In this document: positions 28,208-36,262 of the stretch, piece by piece
How the letters are laid out: the number at the start of each line of letters is the position of its first letter
How positions within the stretch are numbered: the first letter of the stretch is position 1
Assembly: GCF_008017805.1 (NCBI RefSeq)
Contig: NZ_VRTT01000028.1
Coordinates: 1-64,000 of the forward strand
Direction: 5' to 3'
Source: Paenibacillus sp. N3.4
Lineage (GTDB): Bacteria > Bacillota > Bacilli > Paenibacillales > NBRC-103111
DNA length: 64,000 bases
Notes under the pieces: model-generated
Told to the model about the DNA's origin: nothing
The model's input: the letters and a program-made list of their open reading frames with translations, nothing else
Database searches by the model: none
Made by a program: the position numbers and the translations under genes

Positions 28208-29080
28208 ATGTGGCTTATTTTTTCAGTACTTGCAGCGTTTAGTTTCGGGCTGCGAGGCATACTATATCATTGGGCAAGCCAGCAATCGCTGAATCGGAAT
28301 GTGCTATTATGCGGTACATTCTTTATGGGGACGTTGATCAGTATCGTTTGCGCGATCATTTTTCACCAAGAGTGGACGGTATCTGCCCTTATTGGTGTAC
28401 AAATGGGACTCTTTTCCTTCGGTGCTAACGCAAGTATGTTCAAAGGCTTTGCTGTTGGGAAAGCTTCTTTGGTTGCCATTTTGACAGGGCTCCCATCTGT
28501 CGTGGTTGTCGTTATGGCTTTTGTTATTTGGGGAGAGCGTTTGAATGTATTTCAGCTTCTATCTTTTGTCGTTATTGTAGCCGGTATCTTACTTGTTCGT
28601 TATTCGAATGATATTACGCTTAAGAATTTACAAGGAGCAGGCTGGGGTCTGCTTGCTTTATTACTCTTTGCGGGCAATGATCTTTCCGGTAAATGGACGA
28701 CATTGGTGGATGCGCCTTTATTCCCAACACTATTTTTTATGTTTACAACTGGAACTTGCTGCTTTGGCTTATGGTGGCTGAAAGACCACATTCAGGGTAA
28801 AAAAGTGGATGAAGGCAAGAAGCGAGCTAACTGGTCAGAACGAAAAACGTTTCTGTTCGGGATGGCGGTAGGCATTACGAATGTGGTAGGGATGATTCTC
28901 ATTATTCAAGGCTTTCATCTCGGGAAGACGGGACTTGTTTCTGCAGTGGTGGCTCTGAATGTGCTTATTGTATTGCTGTACACGCGATTTGTACTAAAAG
29001 ACAAATTTTCTAAAATGGAGCAATCCGGTCTGACAATGGCTTTTATCGGAATTATCTTGATGAAATTGGTCGTGGAATAA
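28208..29080 (+). CDS. EamA/DMT family transporter
   Basis: A 290-residue membrane protein with about ten hydrophobic helices in two EamA repeats (residues 1-140 and 150-290). IWGERLN and the terminal RFVLKDKFSKMEQSG, IGIILM are typical repeat ends. Members export metabolites or amino acids; the substrate here is unknown. AGAGAGGGG precedes the start. It lies 130 bp after the ABC genes and could be in the same transcript. Confidence 0.85.
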   Translation: MWLIFSVLAAFSFGLRGILYHWASQQSLNRNVLLCGTFFMGTLISIVCAIIFHQEWTVSALIGVQMGLFSFGANASMFKGFAVGKASLVAILTGLPSVVVVVMAFVIWGERLNVFQLLSFVVIVAGILLVRYSNDITLKNLQGAGWGLLALLLFAGNDLSGKWTTLVDAPLFPTLFFMFTTGTCCFGLWWLKDHIQGKKVDEGKKRANWSERKTFLFGMAVGITNVVGMILIIQGFHLGKTGLVSAVVALNVLIVLLYTRFVLKDKFSKMEQSGLTMAFIGIILMKLVVE

Positions 29081-29088
29081 ATGGCGTA

Positions 29089-29126
29089 TTTACATTTGTT
29101 TGATCTAATTGTATGATAGTTCCATG
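29089..29126 (+). promoter_or_regulatory. Promoter giving a leaderless transcript of the ArsR gene
   Basis: TTTACA (29089-29094), a 17-bp spacer and TATGAT (29112-29117) are followed after 6 bp by ATG at 29124. No ribosome binding site exists between them. Confidence 0.55.
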
Positions 29127-29408
29127 AATATAAAACAATCAGATGCTGCACGCGCTCAGATCTTTAAAGCATTAGCCGACGAATCCAGATTAGAAATCGT
29201 AAGGGTACTATATACCAACAAAGTGGAGCTTAATTGCGGAGAGATAGGTGAGAAATGTAATCTCGTAAAGTCGACTGCTTCTTATCATTTTAGGACTTTA
29301 CGAGAAGCAGGTCTAACAACACTTCGAAAAGAATCGAGAACGAAGTTTGTAAAACTCAACTTGGAAACCTTCGAAACGTATTTACCAGGATTTCTAGAGA
29401 CTCTTTAA
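29124..29408 (+). CDS. ArsR family HTH regulator
   Basis: A 94-residue winged-helix regulator: FKALADESRLEIVRVLY near residue 14, then CGEIGEKCNLVKSTASYHFRTLREAGL as recognition part. The metal-binding ELCVCDL motif of classical ArsR is absent, but CGEIGEKC carries two Cys. It precedes the remains of an MFS gene, and ArsR-MFS pairs are common (compare 50407 and 49163). The ATG at 29124 fits a leaderless mRNA; a TTG at 29109 overlaps the -10 box and is unlikely. Confidence 0.82.
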   Translation: MNIKQSDAARAQIFKALADESRLEIVRVLYTNKVELNCGEIGEKCNLVKSTASYHFRTLREAGLTTLRKESRTKFVKLNLETFETYLPGFLETL

Positions 29409-29472
29409 GAGTCTTTTTCTTATACATATAGTTCAATGATATTAAAACTATAAAACTTAGGGGAGTGGAAGC

Positions 29473-30175
29473 GTGGGGAAATCATTATCGATTTTCTTTG
29501 CTATGAGTGAGTTTCATTATTCCTAATATGGAACCGATTGTGAATATGGCGAATACAAAGGAAACCATGAGGTCCCGGTACGCTTCAATTTTTAGCCAAA
29601 CAAAGGCAATTAAAGCGTTTGTGGCCTATTTCCTATTTCAGACGGGAAATTTCGCTGCTTTCTCCTTTTTCGGGACCTGGCTAGCGAATGATTTTTCTCT
29701 ATCCGTCCAACAATTGGGGACTGCGATGCTGATCTTAGGGCTTGGGAATACGATCGGCAGTTTGAGCGGCAGTTATCTTGTTCGTAAATTCGGAATCAAA
29801 GTAAGCTTATCTTTGGGTCTTCTTATTTTGGCCGCTTGTTATGTGGTTTTACCTTTTGCTGCTCAACTGACTATGGTCGAGATTCACTTTCTCGTTATTT
29901 TTTTCATCGGCGGTGTCGTGTTTCCAATCATGCTGTCGTTGCTTCAATCACTGAGTGTTACAGCAAGAGGAACCATTGCGGCTCTTTCCAATGCGGCCAT
30001 GTATGGTGGAACAACAATAGGCGGCTTTGCCGGCGGCGCTTTATATGCAGCTTTCAGCGGATTCCAAGCGGTATCTCTGTTTACTTCGCTCTTATTTATC
30101 ATTTCTCTGTTTGTTTTCGTAGGCAGCGGTATTATGAATCAGCAGGTTGAGAAAGAGAGAAGTATAGCCAAGTGA
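29473..30175 (+). pseudogene. MFS transporter remnant with internal deletion
   Basis: A GTG at 29473 with GGGGAG upstream begins GKSLSIFFAMSEFHYS and stops at 29524. From 29507, in another frame, comes the C-terminal half of an MFS permease: a loop (ETMRSRYASIFSQTKAI) and about six helices (FVAYFLFQTGNFAAFSFFG, then LGLGNTIGSLSGSYLVRKFG). The N-terminal six helices are missing, so an internal deletion has joined the two ends. A full-length relative lies at 49163. Unlike the other broken genes here, no single-base change can repair it. Confidence 0.7.
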
Positions 30176-30270
30176 TGATCGAATACAACAATAGCTTTCT
30201 GAACTTGTCCAAATGCGGTACAATAGAAATATTCGTGCCAATTTGAATGATTCAGGAGGCTTTAACCACA

Positions 30271-30900
30271 ATGACAGACAAAGATATCGATACACAAGTT
30301 GAAGTAGATAACGAACAAGATCAAGAACGCGAACAAGCGCAGATCATTATGACTTGGTTTCAGCACATTCAAGGTGTATTGAAAGAACAATTCGAAGAGT
30401 ATGAAGTAGACGGACAGATCGGTAATAATCCTACCTATGGTCCGATGTTTGCCTTTACACTAACAAAAGATGAGAAGACCACCTCATGCGGATATTTCCT
30501 GAATGAAATCATGAGAAACTTTCAAACAAATCCGAATGCAGGACTTTGGCTTTCCTCCTTTTTCGTTGACTTGCTGAGAAGCCCGGAAAGTCACCCACTG
30601 CCGAATCCGCCGCAATCCGAAGATGATGCCAAAGAGCTGTTGGATAAGCATATCGTTCCTTATTGCGCAACCACGGTGCGTGAAGAGTTCCCGGATCAAA
30701 AGATTTACGTGGACCTTGAACTGCATGAAGAGCATGGCCCCGTCCTGGAAGCCGGCTTCGTAGCTGTCGAAACCGGCAACAATACGTGCGCGCTGCCGCT
30801 GCAATATTTAATGACCTTATATTTATTAAATCGCGACCCTGCGGAGCCCTTGATTCAAGCGATGTATCGTTTGTATGAAGAAAATAATTTAGGTCAATAA
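30271..30900 (+). CDS. Conserved hypothetical protein
   Basis: A 209-residue acidic, soluble protein. AGGAGG lies about 11 bp before the ATG at 30271, which is preferred over 30247. The N-terminus (DTQVEVDNEQDQEREQAQ) is charged and likely disordered. The remainder looks compact, with LSSFFVDLLRSPESHPLPNP in the middle. I recognise no known domain, but similar proteins seem to be a Paenibacillus type. It is transcribed alone, with a hairpin 34 bp downstream. Confidence 0.65.
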   Translation: MTDKDIDTQVEVDNEQDQEREQAQIIMTWFQHIQGVLKEQFEEYEVDGQIGNNPTYGPMFAFTLTKDEKTTSCGYFLNEIMRNFQTNPNAGLWLSSFFVDLLRSPESHPLPNPPQSEDDAKELLDKHIVPYCATTVREEFPDQKIYVDLELHEEHGPVLEAGFVAVETGNNTCALPLQYLMTLYLLNRDPAEPLIQAMYRLYEENNLGQ

Positions 30901-30933
30901 TGATTAGCTTCATGTTACGGTTCAGTCAAGATT

Positions 30934-30962
30934 AATAGCCAAGAGAAATTTTTCTTGGCTAT
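30934..30962 (+). terminator. Hairpin after the hypothetical gene
   Basis: AATAGCCAAGA pairs with TCTTGGCTATT; the following T run is poor. Confidence 0.6.
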
Positions 30963-31024
30963 TTGCTGTATATAGAATTTTTACTGTGGAGCCCACTCAA
31001 AGTCCGCATGGGTAGCGTTATTGC

Positions 31025-31157
31025 TCTAACGAACTGTATGGTCTTTATGGACGAGAAAACTGCATGATTATCGTTCTAACGAACTGACGCAGCGTTATGG
31101 CTAAGCAAACTGTATAATGCGGAGATTTTTATTGAAATAACGTTTCTGGAGTTCGTT
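31025..31157 (-). repeat. Inverted copies of the dispersed repeat
   Basis: TCTAACGAACTG occurs at 31025-31036 and again at 31075-31086, the reverse complement of the core of the repeats at 5212 and 13896. A third piece at about 31132-31157, with TTTCTGGAGTTCGTT, is the inverse of the element near 13831. The gap between the hypothetical gene and threonine synthase holds nothing else. Confidence 0.7.
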
Positions 31158-31162
31158 TATCT

Positions 31163-32380
31163 TTACTTCAGACGTTGCAGAAAGTCGCCGTAATTTTTAA
31201 TGACAGGCATTTGAGACTTTGCATCCAATATGGCATATTTCATTGCGTGAGATGTGTTGAATAAAACGACAGAATCCGTTGGATGCAGCCAACCGCTGTC
31301 GCAAAGCGAAAGCATGCCTGCCCAAGCTGCTGAACCTTCCGGCGAAGAAGAGATGCCTTGTGAGCCTAAGGCCAAAGCAGCCTCGGCGATTTGCTCCTTA
31401 GAAAGGGCGATAGCCGTGCCGCCGCTTTGCTCAATAATCGATAGGATGAGCTCCAAATCCGGCGGATTCGGCACGCGCATCCCTGTAGGACTCGCTTCTG
31501 TTACGTCGGGTATCTGCGCTGCAGCTAACTTGCCGCGTGCGCCCAAGCCGTCGACAAGGGGCTGGCAGCCCTTTTCCTGGACGCAAACGAATCTGGGCAT
31601 ATCGCCATCTATCCAACCCAAAGTCTTCAACTCCTGATAAGCTTTCCACATGCCGATTACGCCGGAACCCCCACCGGTTGGGAAAATGATAACGTCAGGG
31701 AGCGTCCAACCCAACTGCTCGGCAAGCTCAAACCCCATGGTTTTCTTGCCTTCTACGCGTCCTGGTTCTTTCAGCGTGCCGACGTTTACCCAACCTTGCT
31801 CCTGTTTTCCAACTTCTATAATGGCCGCGGCATCATGAATCAGTCCATCGACAAGGAAGGTATGAGCCCCATAGAGGGGACATTCCTGCACAATCAACGG
31901 TGGGCAATCCAAAGGGATAAAGACGTAAGCTTGAATACCAGCATGCCCCGCATAGGCAGCTAATGCTCCAGCAGCATTGCCATTGGAGGGAACGGCTGCT
32001 TTCAACGCTCCGGCTTCTCTGAGCAGGGAGACAGCAACGGAGAAGCCCCTTGATTTAAAGCTGCCTGTCGGGTTCTGCTCTTCTCTTTTTATCCAAAGCT
32101 GTCTAAGTGGTAATTTGTGTTCCCAAGCCTGTAAGCGTAGTAGTGGTGTCCAGCCTTCACCTAAGCTGATAATGGCCTCCGGGCTTCTCACAGGAAGCAG
32201 TTCTTTGTATCTCCACATGGATGGGTAGCGAGTCTGAAGCGCTTCCTTCTTTACATTTCTGCGAATTTGCTCCAGATCATAGTCAACAAGCAGAGTGCCG
32301 CCGCAGCTGCACTTTAATTGCTCATAACGAAAAGCGAGCTTTGCTGAGCATCGTGAGCAAAAAAGCCCCAATTGGTTCAT
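31163..32380 (-). CDS. thrC: Threonine synthase
   Basis: A 405-residue PLP enzyme that converts O-phosphohomoserine to threonine. An N-terminal zinc ribbon (Cys8, Cys11, Cys24, Cys26) is followed by the catalytic fold with the PLP Lys109 in NPTGSFKSRG, and a phosphate-binding glycine stretch FPTGGGSGVIGMW. The zinc ribbon is typical of a subgroup of threonine-synthase-like proteins. The ATG at 32380 has GAGGAGG 6 bp upstream. No other threonine gene is near, so the substrate may differ slightly, but the call is the most likely one. Confidence 0.85.
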   Translation of the reverse strand: MNQLGLFCSRCSAKLAFRYEQLKCSCGGTLLVDYDLEQIRRNVKKEALQTRYPSMWRYKELLPVRSPEAIISLGEGWTPLLRLQAWEHKLPLRQLWIKREEQNPTGSFKSRGFSVAVSLLREAGALKAAVPSNGNAAGALAAYAGHAGIQAYVFIPLDCPPLIVQECPLYGAHTFLVDGLIHDAAAIIEVGKQEQGWVNVGTLKEPGRVEGKKTMGFELAEQLGWTLPDVIIFPTGGGSGVIGMWKAYQELKTLGWIDGDMPRFVCVQEKGCQPLVDGLGARGKLAAAQIPDVTEASPTGMRVPNPPDLELILSIIEQSGGTAIALSKEQIAEAALALGSQGISSSPEGSAAWAGMLSLCDSGWLHPTDSVVLFNTSHAMKYAILDAKSQMPVIKNYGDFLQRLK

Positions 32381-32513
32381 TTCCGGCCTCCTCACCATAC
32401 AGCTTCCTATTACTAAAATGCTCCTTAATAATAAGTTCGGAGTGAGTGCAACTGGCACTCTGCATAGATTATTAGGACATACAGAAGGAAACGGCTTGTG
32501 TCATTCGGAATGG

Positions 32514-33248
32514 TTATTTCTTGTGAAATGATCGAATGAGTCGGAAGATCGATTTATCTTTAAGCTTCAAAAATAAGCTGAGCATGGGAATGAAATTAAC
32601 TTCAATGATCTTAACATGTCCCCGTGAGTCTATCCCCATATCGATTCCCATCGTGCGAATCGATGGATAATAACGATGCAGCTGCGCTGCGGTTCGTAAG
32701 GCCACAGTGTCTAATTGCGTAAGAATCTTGTTAAGTGGAACGTTGTTCATGTTGGATTGTTTTATCGCTTCATCGACGGAGACAACCTTGCCGCTGCTTC
32801 TGCGTATATTCGTAACGATAAAGCCTGCACCTGCAACCTTCGCGAGCTTGCCTGTAACATGCCAGGAAGAATTTGGGCGTCGTTGTACCATGACTCGAAG
32901 GTCAAATGGACGGCCTTTAACGGTGGCGAGCGGGATACGTTCCTGAACAAGAAAGTTTTTGCCGGTTAGCTTTTTTATATAGGAATAAAGCTCCTTCGGA
33001 TTTTGAAAATTCTTCTTTTTGGCACCATCATGCAGTTCGTAAGCGGAAGGAGCTATCTCCTTGATGCAGATAACGCCTTTGCCTCCGTAACTGCCAGTTG
33101 GTTTAATGATGACTTCTTGATAAGATTTGATCATTCGCCAGAAAGCAGCTTCTTTGAGGCATGCGGTTTCAGGCAAATAGGTTTGAAGCTGGGCCGATTT
33201 CTTGAGCAGTTTGTATTTCGTCCATTTACTTGTGCTCAGCTTAGTCAT
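32514..33248 (-). CDS. YheC/YheD-type ATP-grasp protein
   Basis: A 244-residue protein with the ATP-grasp core: IIKPTGSYGGKGVICI (residues 47-62), FLVQERIPLATVKGRPFDLRVM and the metal-binding end IKIIEVNFIPML. It resembles the C-terminal domain of the spore-coat-associated YheC/YheD proteins but lacks their N-terminal domain. Its first codons overlap the end of panD by 8 bp. Its substrate is unknown. YheC/D proteins are tied to sporulation, so a role there is possible. Confidence 0.75.
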   Translation of the reverse strand: MTKLSTSKWTKYKLLKKSAQLQTYLPETACLKEAAFWRMIKSYQEVIIKPTGSYGGKGVICIKEIAPSAYELHDGAKKKNFQNPKELYSYIKKLTGKNFLVQERIPLATVKGRPFDLRVMVQRRPNSSWHVTGKLAKVAGAGFIVTNIRRSSGKVVSVDEAIKQSNMNNVPLNKILTQLDTVALRTAAQLHRYYPSIRTMGIDMGIDSRGHVKIIEVNFIPMLSLFLKLKDKSIFRLIRSFHKK

Positions 33249-33642
33249 GGGGCTTCACTTCTTGCTCTTTAATCACCAGGTTATGTTCTACAACTCGTAT
33301 CAATTGATTATGGTCGTCAACAAACACGATCTGAGGTTTCAATGCGGCAATTTCTTCTTCATTCATGAGCCCCAAACTAAGGATAATGACCAAATCTCCG
33401 GGTTCAAAAAGGTGCGCTGGAGGGCCGTTTAAGCCAATTTTACCGGAGCCTTCAGGAGCAGGAATCGCGTAAGTTTTCCAACGCGTGGCGTTTCGCAGAC
33501 AAGTGATTTGTACCATTTCGTAGGGTGAAATGTTCGCTTTCCGCATGAGTAAACCATCAATTGTTATACTTCCTATATAATCCAAGTCAGCCTCCGTTAC
33601 GGTGGCTCGATGAATTTTACCCTTACACATGAGTCGCTGCAT
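33241..33642 (-). CDS. panD: Aspartate 1-decarboxylase
   Basis: A 133-residue pyruvoyl enzyme making beta-alanine for pantothenate. The start MQRLMCKGKIHRATVTEADL and the autocleavage site Gly24-Ser25 in YIGSITID are exact for PanD, as is Tyr58-region KTYAIPAPEGSG. The ATG at 33642 follows AAGGAG; a longer frame to 33717 has no support. panB and panC are not adjacent, which is unusual for Bacilli, and an ATP-grasp gene overlaps its 3' end instead. Confidence 0.93.
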   Translation of the reverse strand: MQRLMCKGKIHRATVTEADLDYIGSITIDGLLMRKANISPYEMVQITCLRNATRWKTYAIPAPEGSGKIGLNGPPAHLFEPGDLVIILSLGLMNEEEIAALKPQIVFVDDHNQLIRVVEHNLVIKEQEVKPHD

Positions 33643-33802
33643 GAGCAATGCTCCTTTATAGTCACATGGGTTGTTCCTCACAAGGTATGAGCACACGCGG
33701 CATCCTGATAGAGACATTGACCTACGAGGATGAAAAATGGGAAGATGACCCGAACGTGCTCGGCTGTGATATACTCAGTAGACGAATAATGGAAATTAGC
33801 AG

Positions 33803-34536
33803 ATGGGAGTGATACAACTGGAGCCGAACCTACTTATTGAACACATACATAAAAAACACCCAAACGGAGGCCAAACGCCGTTATTTGAATGTATAAGCGC
33901 ACAAGTAGCAAAGTGTGACCGGATTGCGATTCTGGGACCTTCAGGCCAAGGAAAGAGCACGCTGCTACGTATGATGGCTGCCCTAGAGCAATCTGACAGT
34001 GGAAGTCTGATTTTAGACGGTCGACCTGTTTCTGTATGGAACCCAAGCGAATGGCGAAAAAAAGTATGTTATGTCCCACAGCAGGCTGTCATGCTGCCGA
34101 TATCGGTTGAAGATAATCTGGCACTGGCGAGCAAACTACATCAGCGTCCTTTTGATCAACCATTGGCAAGGAAGCTAATGGAACAGGTTGGACTCGCGGA
34201 TTTGAAATGGTCGCAGAAAGCAATCGAACTTTCCGGCGGCCAGAAGCAGCGGATTCAGCTTGTTCGTTCTATGCTGTTAAGAGCCGATTTTCTTCTGCTT
34301 GATGAGGTCACATCTGCTTTGGACGCTCAAAGTAAATTAGCCGTGGAGCATATGTTGAAGCAATGGAATGAAGAGCAGGGTGTGGGTCTTGTTTGGGTTA
34401 CTCATGATCATGAGCAGGCGGCAAGGGTCAGTCAACGATTTTGGTTTTGGATAGCGGTTCACTTATCGAGGAAGCCGGGGATCGCCTGACGACAATCTCG
34501 CATTCATTTTTTACAGGCAGAAGAGAGGCGGAGTAA
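33803..34536 (+). pseudogene. FetA-like ABC ATPase, frameshifted near the 3' end
   Basis: An ABC ATPase (about 244 residues when repaired) with Walker A GPSGQGKST, signature LSGGQKQR and Walker B FLLLDEVTSALD. In the given frame the end is WFWIAVHLSRKPGIA. Restoring one base at about 34441-34450 gives VLDSGSLIEEAGDRLTTISHSFFTG and a stop at 34534, directly before the FetB-like gene. The partner gene makes this the FetAB (YbbLM) system, linked to iron homeostasis in E. coli. The start is uncertain, since ATG 33803 has no ribosome binding site and GGGAG lies just inside. Confidence 0.8.
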
Positions 34537-35280
34537 TTGTCTACTTTAGCATTAGGGTTTACATTAACCTTTGTCATGATAACCATAGCCTTATCCAAAT
34601 GGCAGAAGCTTGGACTGGAGAAAGACATCGCGTTGGGAACGATTCGGGGCGCTTTGCAGCTTTTGTTCATTGGTTATGTGCTTCACTTCGTTTTTAAAAC
34701 GAATCATATTGGACTTATCCTGCTTATTATCGCTGTCATGATTGTTATAGCTACCCGAAACGCAGGCAAGCGTGGAGAAGGCTTGAAAGGCATTTATTGG
34801 CGCATTGCCATTGCCATCGCGGTTACTGAGGTACTGACTTTGTCGCTTATGCTCAGCTTGCATATCATTGAGTCAACGACGCAATACATTATCCCTATCA
34901 GTGGCATGACGATTGGCAGCTCCATGATTGTTTGCGGATTATTCTTAAACCATATGAACCGTGAGGTAGCTTCGTCCCGCGGAGAGATTGAGGCGCTGCT
35001 TGCACTGGGATCAACGGTTCGACAGGCGATCCAACAAGCGCTGCAGCGTTCCGTGAAAGCGAGTATGATACCAACGATCGACGGCATGAAGACCGTAGGC
35101 GTTGTGCAACTGCCGGGGATGATGACGGGCATGATTATTGCAGGCGCAAATCCGATCGAAGCTGTTCGCTATCAAATATTGATATTATGTGCCTTTGCGG
35201 CATCGGCTGCAATCACGAGTATCCTCCTTAGCCTCCTTAGCTATAATTTGTGGTTTACCAGGGAAATGACTTTGAAATAA
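34537..35280 (+). CDS. FetB-like permease (UPF0014)
   Basis: A 247-residue membrane protein with about seven helices. Family marks are LGTIRGALQLLFIGYVL, ISGMTIGSSMIVCGL and VGVVQLPGMMTGMIIAGA. It belongs to the UPF0014/FetB family, the membrane part of an ABC exporter that lowers cellular iron. The TTG start follows the FetA-like stop immediately, after GAGGCGGAG, so the genes are translationally coupled. Confidence 0.88.
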   Translation: MSTLALGFTLTFVMITIALSKWQKLGLEKDIALGTIRGALQLLFIGYVLHFVFKTNHIGLILLIIAVMIVIATRNAGKRGEGLKGIYWRIAIAIAVTEVLTLSLMLSLHIIESTTQYIIPISGMTIGSSMIVCGLFLNHMNREVASSRGEIEALLALGSTVRQAIQQALQRSVKASMIPTIDGMKTVGVVQLPGMMTGMIIAGANPIEAVRYQILILCAFAASAAITSILLSLLSYNLWFTREMTLK

Positions 35281-35326
35281 GCTGTTTATTTCCCAGGGAA
35301 GCGCAGGAATCGACAAGGACAACGAT

Positions 35327-35356
35327 AAAAAAACGGAGCCGCAGCTCCGTTTTTTA
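35327..35356. terminator. Bidirectional terminator between FetB-like and TauE/SafE genes
   Basis: AAAAAAACGGAGC-cgca-GCTCCGTTTTTT, with the stop codon of the TauE gene at its edge. Confidence 0.92.
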
Positions 35357-36118
35357 AATTAATTTTAGACCGCTAATTAAAACTAAACTCGCAATAATCG
35401 TCCGCAAAACGTTCGTTGGTGCTTTCGTAGATAACATACTGCCAATGATTACGCCGGGAATGGAACCAATGAGCAAATTCAATACGAGGGTATAGTTCAC
35501 ATTGCCTATGCTTGCATGTAAGATGCCAGCCGTCGTTGCAAGGAAAAAAGCATGCGCGATATCTGTACCTACAAGCAGTGCTGGGCTCATACGGAACAAG
35601 TACAACATGGCTATCGCGTATAGGGAGCCGGAGCCGATGGACGTTAGGCCCACGATAAATCCAAGCACGGCTCCAATCGTGATGACGAGTCCGCGCTTTT
35701 CCTCTAACGATCGAAGCTGCCAACGGTTTTCTTTCAGCTTGTGGCCGAAAAAAACCTTGAACATGGTTGCAACGGCTACCATAATCAACACATACCCCAG
35801 AGCATGTTTAATGATCGTTTCTTGATTATGGTAGGAGGATTCAAACAATCGCAAAAGGATGACGGCGATAATTACGCCTGGGATACTGCCTGTTGCCAGC
35901 ATTTTAACGAGCTTGAAATCAATCGTTTTCTGCCGCCAATGCTGGATCGTACCAAAAAGCTTGGTGATGGAATTGTACAGAAGGTCAGTTCCTACGGCAA
36001 TCGAAGGATGAATGCCTATCAGGATTAACACGGGGGTGAGCAGCGAAGCTCCGCCTACACCGGTCAGCCCGACTAAAAAACCGACGAATACACCCATCAG
36101 TAAGATACTCAAAGTCAT
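35354..36118 (-). CDS. Sulfite exporter TauE/SafE family protein
   Basis: A 254-residue permease with about eight hydrophobic helices. FLVGLTGVGGASLLTPVLIL at the start and GFIVGLTSIGSGSLYAIAML in the second half are the repeated TauE/SafE motifs. Members carry sulfite, sulfonates or other anions; the substrate here is unknown. It is divergent from the MFS gene at 36263, with a large palindrome between the two. Confidence 0.88.
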   Translation of the reverse strand: MTLSILLMGVFVGFLVGLTGVGGASLLTPVLILIGIHPSIAVGTDLLYNSITKLFGTIQHWRQKTIDFKLVKMLATGSIPGVIIAVILLRLFESSYHNQETIIKHALGYVLIMVAVATMFKVFFGHKLKENRWQLRSLEEKRGLVITIGAVLGFIVGLTSIGSGSLYAIAMLYLFRMSPALLVGTDIAHAFFLATTAGILHASIGNVNYTLVLNLLIGSIPGVIIGSMLSTKAPTNVLRTIIASLVLISGLKLI

Positions 36119-36150
36119 GTTGTCATGTCCCCAATCGAATTCCTACTAAT

Positions 36151-36188
36151 CAAATTGGATTTATTTTATTATAAATAAAACCAATTTG
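36151..36188. promoter_or_regulatory. Long palindrome between divergent TauE and MFS genes
   Basis: CAAATTGG (36151-36158) and CCAATTTG (36181-36188) form the ends of a 38-bp dyad with further pairing TTTATTT/AAATAAA inside. It could be an operator for a dimer shared by both genes. No regulator gene adjoins it. Confidence 0.6.
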
Positions 36189-36262
36189 TAAAGAAATATT
36201 TTTAACTTTGCGTTACAATGGGAAGATGTGTCAAAAAGAGAGGTTGATTAGGAGGAAAAGGA

